A stretch of DNA of 7,797 nt from Holosporales bacterium (GCA_031257415.1 JAIROR010000035.1:1-7797); one strand, 5' to 3'. Positions 1 to 5,299 are shown, counted from the first letter of the stretch. A program made the numbers and translations. The notes: generated by a model from the sequence alone, not told the origin.

Positions 1-98
1 TAAAAGAATTCAGAAGAGTATTCGCTAGGTACGATAAGAGTATTGTGGCTTATACTGCCGCTATACACTTTGCCGCCGCTATGATCTTAATGAGGTAA
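1..98 (+). pseudogene. 3' end of an IS5-family-like DDE transposase (partial, enters from the left edge)
   Basis: The frame starting at base 3 gives 31 codons and a TAA at 96-98. It reads KEFRRVFARYDKSIVAYTAA then IHFAAAMILMR. The pattern F-R-x-[VI]-x-x-R-Y-[DE]-K, a short spacer, then a hydrophobic alanine-rich helix just before the stop is the usual ending of IS5-superfamily (IS1031/IS427-like) transposases, where this helix follows the catalytic DDE core. Only the tail lies in the window, so I cannot say whether the transposase is intact. A terminus-like sequence follows within 25 bases of the stop, as expected for the right end of such an element. Family assignment is from remembered motif shape, not a search. 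Confidence 0.6.
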
Positions 99-120
99 TT
101 TGTATGTCAACAGAGCCTAC
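99..120 (+). mobile_element. Probable right end (terminal inverted repeat) of the IS5-like element
   Basis: The bases TGTCAACAGAGCCT (105-118) resemble the right-end inverted repeats of many IS5-family elements, which read roughly TTTGTCAACAGCCTC inward of the border. Their position directly after the transposase stop fits. The left end is outside the window, so neither the partner repeat nor a target duplication can be checked. The exact border (about 118-120) is a guess. Confidence 0.4.
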
Positions 121-275
121 TCCCGATCTCTATTATTGGACGTGCGAGAATTGAAATTCTAGAGGAATTTCGGAACACCTTTGGGCTCGCTATAGTAATG
201 AAAAATGCAAAAGAGGGGACAGGGGCCGTAATATCAATTAAAGATTATCAAACATTCATTGACGAAAGCAAATAA
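99..275 (+). pseudogene. Start-less open frame, likely the 3' remnant of a gene cut by the IS5-like insertion
   Basis: The frame stays open from the transposase stop to TAA at 273-275. The part beyond the IS border encodes ISIIGRARIEILEEFRNTFG followed by LAIVMKNAKEGTGAVISIKD and YQTFIDESK. It has no upstream start codon of its own outside the IS end, yet its composition is protein-like and it stops 10 bases before a strong terminator, which is how the end of a real gene looks. I do not recognise the protein. The ending AVISIKDYQTF faintly recalls the C-terminal half of Phd/YefM-type antitoxins, but this is too short to trust. An internal ATG at 198-200 would give only 25 residues. Confidence 0.35.
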
Positions 276-284
276 AAAAACAAT

Positions 285-321
285 AAACCAAGACCAGCGA
301 TAGAAACTCTGGTTTTGGTTT
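285..321. terminator. Bidirectional rho-independent terminator
   Basis: AAACCAAGACCAG (285-297) pairs with CTGGTTTTGGTTT (309-321), giving 13 pairs with one G-T wobble and an 11-base loop. On the plus strand it is followed by TTCTATTTTC; on the minus strand the exit sequence is also T-rich because of the A-tract at 274-280. It closes the remnant frame ending at 275 and would insulate the large gene downstream from read-through. Confidence 0.75.
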
Positions 322-369
322 TCTATTTTCGCAATAGCGCATGAGTTCATATGTTTTGAAACAAATCAG

Positions 370-399
370 CCCCCCCCCCAAAAAAACAGGATCTATACT
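370..399 (+). promoter_or_regulatory. C10-A7 homopolymer next to a -10-like box
   Basis: Ten C (370-379) run straight into seven A (380-386), and TATACT at 394-399 is a good -10 candidate. Where a -35 box would sit (about 371-376) there is only the C run. Homopolymers at this place are known to switch promoter strength by slippage, as in Neisseria opc. Here the promoter role is inferred only. Confidence 0.25.
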
Positions 400-502
400 T
401 TAACAACAGATTAAGTATCTGCGCAATACAGCAAATTTGAACTGGTTTTGCAAGATTATGCTCTGTCTGCGGCAGTTCGTTAACAATCTGTTGAGAAGTT
501 CT

Positions 503-521
503 TTGTGTTTTCAAAACACAA
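503..521. promoter_or_regulatory. Perfect 9-bp palindrome upstream of the promoter, operator-like
   Basis: TTGTGTTTT (503-511) and AAAACACAA (513-521) are exact reverse complements around a single C at 512. The centre lies about 62 bases before the transcription start predicted from the promoter at 539-567. That is a typical place for a dimeric activator site. No regulator can be named. Confidence 0.35.
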
Positions 522-538
522 CTTGTTTATTTCCGATG

Positions 539-567
539 TTGACAACTCGTTGCCATTATGTTACGAT
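539..567 (+). promoter_or_regulatory. Sigma70-type promoter of the USP gene
   Basis: A perfect -35 TTGACA (539-544) is separated by 17 bases from TACGAT (562-567), which matches the -10 consensus at four of six positions. The predicted start is near 574, so codons before that, including the ATG at 437, cannot belong to the protein made from this promoter. Confidence 0.65.
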
Positions 568-613
568 ATATGTATGTAGTTCGTTTGGGGATGATAAAGT
601 GCGCGTAAAATCT

Positions 614-3600
614 ATGAAAAAAATTCTTAATGGCTCTTTGCTGGCGATAGCGTTTGCAGTTATGCCATGTTCTGGTTCCGATCCTAGCTCCAATTCCGAT
701 TCTAGTTCTAGTTCCGATTCTAGTTCCAGTTCCGATTCTAGTCCCAGTTCCGATTCTAGTTCCAGTTCCGATTCTAGTTCCAGTTCCGATTCTAGTTCTA
801 GTTCCGATTCTAGTTCTAGTCCCGATTCTAGTTCTAGTCCCGATTCTAGTTCTAGTCCCGATTCTAGTTCTAGTTCTAGTCCCGATTTTAGTTCCAGTTC
901 CAGTTCCAGTTCCAGTTCTAGTCCCGATTCTAGCTCCAGTTCTAGCTCCAGTTCTAGTTTCAGTTTCAACCCTAGTTCTAGTTTCAGCTCCAGTTCTAGT
1001 TTCAGCTCCAGTTCTAGTTCCAGCCTTAATCCATACACAATCTCACTTATTGATGAGATAGGCCTCAGTCTTAATTCCAAGCCTTTTTATCAAGAAATTG
1101 ATCGTTGGGCGAAAAAAATTGAGCACGTCGATAATGCTAGATATATAAGGATCATCCAAACTATCGGTGAATTTTTGGTTCAATATAGTAATACAGACGA
1201 CGGAGAGAAAGAGAAAGAAACGAAGAAAAAAAGTAATATGGCTTGTTCAATTCTTGATGAATCAATACCTGGTAGATTAACGAGTGAACAACAAATGATT
1301 GTAAAACTGGGTCACCTTTTCGATGTAGGAGTAGCGCAAACGTTATGGAACTGTAAGGGGTCAGAAGAACTGAGAAGAGTCATTGCAGCATTGCTTCTTG
1401 CTGTTGGAGACCCACTGATGGCCGGAGGGATATCGGCAAGTAATGAATTGAAAAATATTTTCGTGCGCATCCTATTAAGGCGTATAATGCTCTTTATTAT
1501 AAAATACCCTCTATCCTTCAGACCTTGCGTGGAAGCGATGTTCGAATATCTCATTCGAAGTGGCAGAGACGGGTATCTAAATCTGGAGAGTGCGGCTGCC
1601 AGTTTGGATCTAAATAAATTGCAATCGCCTACCATTCGTTTATCTCCGCCTCTAACTCCACCTACCCTTCGTCTATCTCCATCGCCTACCATTCGTTTAT
1701 CTCCGCTGCCTATCCTTTCTTCTAATAACCCCTTCCCACAGCCGGGATATAACCTCTTCCCACAGCCGGGGTATAACCTCTTCCCACAGCCGGGGTATAA
1801 CCTCTTCCCACAGCCGGGAAATAACCCCTTCCCACAGCCGGGGTATAACCTCTTCCCACAGCCGAGAAATAACCTCTTCCCACCGGAACCGGAGCCGGAA
1901 CATGACCTCTTCTCGATGGGCACATCCACATTGAAAACTGGCCAGTTGCCGGGAGATAGCCAGTTGCCGGGAGATATCTTCTTCTCTTCGAGAAGATTGG
2001 CGGATGATGTGAAGGCTGCTGCTTCTTTTGCGGAAGCCCTATTTGAGGAAATTGACTCTGCTGCATCGCCCTCCCCTTCTGCGTCTCAGTCACCAAGATT
2101 TATGACACCGGAAGATGACTTCTCTTCATCGAGTAGTAGTAGCTCTTTTGTATCTTTATCTCCTAATCTTAATAAATATAAAGATAAGTATGAAGACGAA
2201 GACGAATGTGAAGATGAATGTGAAGATGAATGTGAAGATAGATTTCTACAGCAACTTGACGTGGTTAAAGATTTCTTACATATCCAAGATGCAGAATCTT
2301 CACAAGACAATGTTGATCTCCAATTGATCAAGGGTTCCTCGTTGAGCAGCAGTAGTTCCTCGTTGAGCAACAACAAGCGGTTGATTTGTTATATGCAACA
2401 CAAAATATGTTACATTTTGTTGACATGGAAGATAAAGGATTTGAGTAATGAATTTATCAATTTCTCGGAAGCAGGATATGGCGCACTTTTCTTGAGAGTC
2501 TTATTTGACCTAGCCATCAAGTTGTACTTAGCTGGTAAAGATACGGCGGTCGCTCTCCAAATGCTCCAAAAAAGTAATAGCAATGCCGTAAATGCCGTAA
2601 ATGCCATGAATGACGAAGCCATACTAGGAACGCTAAAAGAACAACTACAAAAAGGAAAAATAGAGGATGAGTTGGCGACTCTTTGCTTTGGGCAACTACC
2701 CCATACTAAGCCTGGGGTAATGATTGAATTGTTAAGCAATAATAACGGATCAACAAATAATAATGATCCACATGGCATTTTTAATCTTGGAAATACGTGT
2801 TTCATAGCGGCACCGCTGCAAGGGCTGCTTTATTCTCTGGGGAAAATGTTGATTTCGGATCAGATGAACTGGATTGAGATGTGCATTGTATTTGGCGATA
2901 AGGAGGAGATCATTCATAACAATGGTCTTTTCATCAAGAATTCATTCAAAAGCGATTCGCCTTATTATTGCGCCTGGAAGCTTCTTAGGGAAATCCGTGG
3001 AATCCTTCTGAAAATTAGGGAGGGTTGTTATTACGACAGTGAAGTCGTGAAAGGATGTGTAGAAACTTTGTTTAAGTTTTTTGTTTGCTGTATGGCTGCG
3101 AATGATGCGGCGACAAATAAGGTAGCGAAAGCGGATACGGAATTGCTGCTCTCTATGGCGGCCCCCCTAAAGAAAATTAATGAGGGAATTTTGGATTCTA
3201 TTTGGATATTGTGTGGGAAAAGTGGTAAAACCCCTAGCGCCGAAGATCAAACATTTGTCGATGAAAAGCTCTGCCAATGTATCTTGGATACAGATGAGAG
3301 AGAACTTACCTGTACAAATCTTTCGCTTCTCTTTCCGAATTGTATGGCAAACGAATCGCTTGCGGAATACATTGTGTCTCTGCTTCCACCAGAATATAGG
3401 AATCATGAAACTTACCAGGATGTTTTGAAAATGCTTTTAACGGAGATGAATTGGGACAGTATTTACGCAATGCTTTTAAACTATGATATAGAATATGAAA
3501 AGGGAGAGGGAAATTTTATTAAAGACTATGTTAATTTCTTGCTTCAAAAAGGACATAATATTACAAACCTCTATAAAAAACTTAAGCTGGAGTTGGGCCA

Positions 3601-4399
3601 GGAACAGCAAAAGGACGTGGATGAGACGCTTCGGGAATACCAAAAGCATCAGGATCCATCTGAACTACTTGTTCTCCTTTTTGATTATATCTTGCTGGTC
3701 GATCCCGTCTTGAGAAGGGCGATTACCGGAACTGAGATTCAAAAAATTACCTGTACTGACTGTGGAGCTGAGGACGAAGATAAAAAGACTCCCTATTCCC
3801 TCCTTAATGCAGTTGTTCCCAAAAGTACGCATCCCTCTTTGTCGGAATTTTTGGATTATAAGGATGACGTTACTCGCGATTGCTCTAACTGTGAGAAATC
3901 GAATGCCGCTACAATTAAGAAAACAACATTTTCTCCTCCACCGATTTTCTTCGTGCACATGACGCCGTATTTGTTTAACGAGGCAGGGGGGACTAGAATT
4001 ATCAATAATATACAATATAGAGAGCTTGAGTATATTGATGGACAATTTTACCTGTTGCGTGCAGTAGTTGAGCATAGTGGAGTCGTGGACGGTGGACATT
4101 ACATAGCAATGGTTAATAACAAAAACAAAAATGGGCTGTGGTATCATATGGATGATAGATACGTGTCCCCAACGATGTTTTCCCACTCCGAAAATGCATG
4201 TATACTGTTCTACGAAAGAGTATCTCTTAAAGACATAGCGCTGCCTATTCTGCGAAGAAATCGATCCTTGTTATTGCCTCGATTCTCGTTATTAAGAAAA
4301 ATACATAAATCGAAGGAAGAGAAATTAAAAGAAATGCTAAAATCGAAAGAAGAGAAAGAGAAAGAGAAAAAGAGAAAGAAAGAAAGAAGAGGAAGATGA
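614..4399 (+). CDS. Large repeat-rich secreted protein with a USP (peptidase C19) ubiquitin-protease domain, putative host-directed effector
   Basis: The 1261-residue product starts at ATG 614. GTG 599 is an in-frame alternative with a better ribosome site (GGGG at 587-590, 8 bases away). Residues 1-19 look like an export signal: two lysines, then a hydrophobic run to Cys19, though VMPC is not a good lipobox. Residues 20-137 are mostly serine with regular Asp. About 140-335 are helical. Residues 338-364, 371-426 and 443-454 are short tandem repeats, and 530-542 are DECE repeats. The USP domain spans roughly 722-1200. It has a Cys box (NLGNTCF, nucleophile C729), a QQD-like box (HQDPSELL, Q1013-D1014), two CxxC pairs (C1047/C1050, C1090/C1093) as a zinc finger, and a His box (GGHY, H1162; WYHMDD, D1180). 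All three catalytic positions are present, so activity is likely. By family knowledge, USPs cleave ubiquitin isopeptide bonds and act in eukaryotes, so a host target is inferred. The tail (from about 1232) is very basic. The gene appears monocistronic. Confidence 0.85.
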   Translation: MKKILNGSLLAIAFAVMPCSGSDPSSNSDSSSSSDSSSSSDSSPSSDSSSSSDSSSSSDSSSSSDSSSSPDSSSSPDSSSSPDSSSSSSPDFSSSSSSSSSSSPDSSSSSSSSSSFSFNPSSSFSSSSSFSSSSSSSLNPYTISLIDEIGLSLNSKPFYQEIDRWAKKIEHVDNARYIRIIQTIGEFLVQYSNTDDGEKEKETKKKSNMACSILDESIPGRLTSEQQMIVKLGHLFDVGVAQTLWNCKGSEELRRVIAALLLAVGDPLMAGGISASNELKNIFVRILLRRIMLFIIKYPLSFRPCVEAMFEYLIRSGRDGYLNLESAAASLDLNKLQSPTIRLSPPLTPPTLRLSPSPTIRLSPLPILSSNNPFPQPGYNLFPQPGYNLFPQPGYNLFPQPGNNPFPQPGYNLFPQPRNNLFPPEPEPEHDLFSMGTSTLKTGQLPGDSQLPGDIFFSSRRLADDVKAAASFAEALFEEIDSAASPSPSASQSPRFMTPEDDFSSSSSSSSFVSLSPNLNKYKDKYEDEDECEDECEDECEDRFLQQLDVVKDFLHIQDAESSQDNVDLQLIKGSSLSSSSSSLSNNKRLICYMQHKICYILLTWKIKDLSNEFINFSEAGYGALFLRVLFDLAIKLYLAGKDTAVALQMLQKSNSNAVNAVNAMNDEAILGTLKEQLQKGKIEDELATLCFGQLPHTKPGVMIELLSNNNGSTNNNDPHGIFNLGNTCFIAAPLQGLLYSLGKMLISDQMNWIEMCIVFGDKEEIIHNNGLFIKNSFKSDSPYYCAWKLLREIRGILLKIREGCYYDSEVVKGCVETLFKFFVCCMAANDAATNKVAKADTELLLSMAAPLKKINEGILDSIWILCGKSGKTPSAEDQTFVDEKLCQCILDTDERELTCTNLSLLFPNCMANESLAEYIVSLLPPEYRNHETYQDVLKMLLTEMNWDSIYAMLLNYDIEYEKGEGNFIKDYVNFLLQKGHNITNLYKKLKLELGQEQQKDVDETLREYQKHQDPSELLVLLFDYILLVDPVLRRAITGTEIQKITCTDCGAEDEDKKTPYSLLNAVVPKSTHPSLSEFLDYKDDVTRDCSNCEKSNAATIKKTTFSPPPIFFVHMTPYLFNEAGGTRIINNIQYRELEYIDGQFYLLRAVVEHSGVVDGGHYIAMVNNKNKNGLWYHMDDRYVSPTMFSHSENACILFYERVSLKDIALPILRRNRSLLLPRFSLLRKIHKSKEEKLKEMLKSKEEKEKEKKRKKERRGR
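675..1024 (+). repeat. Ser/Asp hexapeptide tandem repeat (18-bp unit) inside the USP gene
   Basis: The unit GATTCTAGTTCCAGTTCC (Asp plus five Ser) recurs with synonymous changes, then gives way to Ser-Pro-Asp and Ser-Phe variants. It follows directly on the export signal and would form a long disordered acidic spacer. All indels in it would be multiples of three, so copy-number change alters length, not frame. The antisense and shifted frames stay open only because of the repeat. Confidence 0.9.
1625..1705 (+). repeat. Three copies of a proline-rich PT[IL]RLSP repeat
   Basis: CCTACCATTCGTTTATCTCC occurs at 1628-1647 and again at 1685-1704, with a diverged copy (PTLRLSP) at 1661-1681. Together they encode residues 338-364. 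The segment begins the disordered, proline-rich middle of the USP protein. Confidence 0.8.
1724..1891 (+). repeat. Seven 24-bp units encoding [YN]N[LP]FPQPG octapeptides
   Basis: Units start every 24 bases from 1724. Units 1 and 5 read NNPFPQPG, units 2, 3 and 4 read YNLFPQPG, unit 6 reads YNLFPQPR, and unit 7 (NNLFPPEP) breaks off into PEPEPE. The near identity of the DNA implies recent expansion. The array contains two Asn-Pro-Phe and four Tyr-Asn-Leu-Phe motifs. Confidence 0.9.
1942..1977 (+). repeat. Two tandem 18-bp units encoding QLPGDS/QLPGDI
   Basis: CCAGTTGCCGGGAGATA is repeated directly at 1942 and 1960, differing only at the last base of each unit. It is a short in-frame duplication in the disordered middle of the USP protein. 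Confidence 0.8.
2201..2239 (+). repeat. Three 12-bp units encoding an acidic, cysteine-bearing DECE repeat
   Basis: GATGAATGTGAA is repeated in tandem (the first copy has GAC) and encodes DECEDECEDECED, residues 530-542. The run is strongly acidic with a cysteine every four residues, which is unusual. A metal-binding or purely electrostatic role cannot be told from sequence. Confidence 0.85.
2582..2611 (+). repeat. Short 9-bp repeat encoding NAVNAVNAMN
   Basis: AATGCCGTA occurs twice, followed by AATGCCATG and AAT. It is a small in-frame expansion in the helical segment before the USP domain. Confidence 0.75.
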
Positions 4400-4493
4400 T
4401 GAATAGTTGGAGCAATTAAGGAGGTATCCACAATCAACAAGTAATCCTGGGGGGGGAAAGACAGGAGCAAATCGCCGCCGCCCCCCTGCACTT
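4390..4493 (+). repeat. Direct repeat copy 1 (about 105 bp), overlapping the USP stop codon
   Basis: The repeat begins at GGAAGATGA, so it includes the TGA stop of the USP gene. It continues through TAGTTGGAGCAATTAAGGA, TATCCACAATCAACAAGTAA and a G8 run (4449-4456) to GCCGCCG and C6 (4481-4486). The G and C runs face each other and can form a very stable hairpin with a loop of about 24 bases. AAGGAGGT (4418-4425) is a perfect Shine-Dalgarno match with no start codon behind it. Confidence 0.85.
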
Positions 4494-4514
4494 TAGGTAA
4501 TACAGGCAAGCCAA

Positions 4515-4622
4515 AGGAAGATAATAATAAATAGTTGGAGCAATTAAGGATGTATCCACAATCAACAAGTAATCCTGGGGGGGGGGAAGACACGAGCAAA
4601 TCACCGCCGCCCCCCTGCCCTT
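4515..4622 (+). repeat. Direct repeat copy 2, with a longer G run
   Basis: This matches the copy starting at 4390 with offset 125-129. It differs by an extra triplet in the ATAATAATAA stretch, a G10 run (4577-4586) instead of G8, and scattered single changes such as AAGGATGT for AAGGAGGT. The 21 bases between the copies (4494-4514) are not repeated. The similarity ends near 4622. Confidence 0.85.
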
Positions 4623-4651
4623 CGTGTCTTGTCCGAGTCGTATCTTAGAGA

Positions 4652-4687
4652 TGAGATAGTTGTTGAAATAGGTATCTCAGTTGAGAT
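4652..4687. promoter_or_regulatory. Inverted TGAGAT/ATCTCA cluster, operator-like
   Basis: TGAGAT (4652-4657), ATCTCA (4674-4679) and TGAGAT (4682-4687) lie within 36 bases. The last two form a 14-bp palindrome around GT. TGTCCGAGT occurs on both sides (4630-4638 and 4701-4709). No promoter or gene can be tied to it, so a regulatory role is only suggested. Confidence 0.25.
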
Positions 4688-4814
4688 GGAGAGAAACAGC
4701 TGTCCGAGTTGCGTCTATGGACGCCATGTGAACATTTCGCTCCTCCATCTCTTGGTTTGTTTTGAGAGGGCGAACGGTATGTTCAAGCAAATGTAAAACC
4801 AAAATGGCGGTGGT

Positions 4815-4856
4815 TATTGTTGCGAGTGGTTGTTGTTGCGAGTGGTTGTTGTTGCG
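4815..4856 (+). repeat. 16-bp tandem repeat, about 2.5 copies
   Basis: TGCGAGTGGTTGTTGT begins at 4821 and 4837, and a partial third copy (TGCGAAC) at 4853. A diverged piece (GGTTATTGT) precedes it. Because the unit is 16 bp, copy changes would shift any frame across it. It abuts the inverted-repeat block starting at 4856. Confidence 0.7.
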
Positions 4857-4962
4857 AACTGAAATATCGTTGATAATACAGGCGAGCTATAAAATGATTT
4901 GTGCTGTTGAAAACTTGGCACAAGTTTTCGATAGACCTCGAGTTATCAACATATTTCAGTTC
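4856..4962. repeat. Nested inverted repeat A (107 bp), palindromic element or RNA domain
   Basis: The outer arms GAACTGAAATAT (4856-4867) plus GTTGATAA (4869-4876) pair perfectly with TTATCAAC (4943-4950) and ATATTTCAGTTC (4951-4962), interrupted only by a bulged C at 4868. Inside lies a second hairpin: CTGTTGAAAACTTG (4904-4917) pairs with CAAGTTTTCGATAG (4921-4934) over a 3-base loop, with two G-T wobbles on the plus strand. The result is a long two-helix hairpin. No U-tract follows, so it is not a plain terminator. Confidence 0.75.
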
Positions 4963-5056
4963 TATACCCAAACACCAAAAGATTGCCAGAGAAGAGGCAA
5001 ATCGCCAGAGATATTTCGGGTCTGGAAAAGCTGCAATCTTTCGTTGATTCGGTATA
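4963..5056. repeat. Inverted repeat B (94 bp), abutting element A
   Basis: The 23 bases at 4963-4985 (TATACC...AAAGATTG) pair with 5034-5056 (CAATCTTT...GGTATA) at 19 of 23 positions. CCAGA (4986-4990) pairs with TCTGG (5021-5025) further in, with GGC/GCC at the tip region. It begins at the base after element A ends, so the two hairpins are directly adjacent. Confidence 0.65.
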
Positions 5057-5219
5057 GAGACTGTTGGAGACTGTTGAATGAGCCCTATTGCGAGGGTATT
5101 CATCAATTTTCGAGCTGCAAATGTTTCGCGCGAAGCGTTTTTGTTATAGTACAAAGAGATTATTCAACAGAATAGGGATTTTGCAAAACAGCCGACATGA
5201 AGCATTACCCAACAGTCTC
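5057..5219. repeat. Inverted repeat region C (163 bp) with competing pairings
   Basis: GAGACTGTTG occurs twice in tandem (5057-5066, 5067-5076), and its exact complement CAACAGTCTC lies at 5210-5219. CTGTTGAAT (5071-5079) is complementary to ATTCAACAG (5162-5170), and CCCTATT (5083-5089) to AATAGGG (5171-5177). The last two helices cross and cannot easily form together. A 10-bp palindrome TTCGCGCGAA sits at 5125-5134. It starts at the base after element B ends. Confidence 0.55.
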
Positions 5220-5299
5220 ATACGGGATTAGTGGCATTTCGTCCAGGTTCTGCTGGGCTCCTGATTCATCTCAAAACATATGCAGTTCGGATTTAACAA

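Larger units (their letters stand above)
4856..5219 (+). ncRNA. Candidate structured RNA made of domains A, B and C
   Basis: Three stem domains lie end to end over 364 bases with no linker, which is more order than chance intergenic DNA usually has. The plus strand is slightly favoured because element A has G-T wobbles there that become A-C mismatches on the other strand. No match to tmRNA, RNase P RNA, 6S RNA or SRP RNA signatures was seen, no clear promoter was found just upstream, and no U-tract follows. A cluster of palindromic mobile repeats explains the data about as well. Confidence 0.25.

Noticed and set aside
437..613. The upstream extension of the USP frame to ATG 437 (59 more residues).
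   Set aside because: The extension covers the palindrome and the TTGACA/TACGAT promoter, has no ribosome site, and the export-signal-like start MKKILNGSLLAIAFA begins at 614.
556..1080. Open frames antisense and shifted to the Ser tract (174 aa minus, 135 aa plus), giving Leu-Glu and Val-Pro repeats.
   Set aside because: They stay open only because the 18-bp repeat has no stops in those frames; no start signals or domains.
1312..2096. Minus-strand frames over the FPQPG array (205, 68 and 124 aa).
   Set aside because: Shadow frames of the 24-bp repeat with arginine/glycine or proline-rich nonsense composition.
3665..4186. Minus-strand 173-aa frame opposite the USP His-box region.
   Set aside because: The plus strand carries clear catalytic motifs here; the minus product shows no domain.
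4418..4431. Similarity of AAGGAGGTATCCA to the reverse complement of the 16S rRNA 3' end.
   Set aside because: Only about a dozen bases with a gap; nothing else of rRNA is nearby.
5071..5177. An H-type pseudoknot from the two crossing helices in region C.
   Set aside because: With 3 bases in one connecting loop and none in the other, both helices cannot form at once; treated as alternatives.
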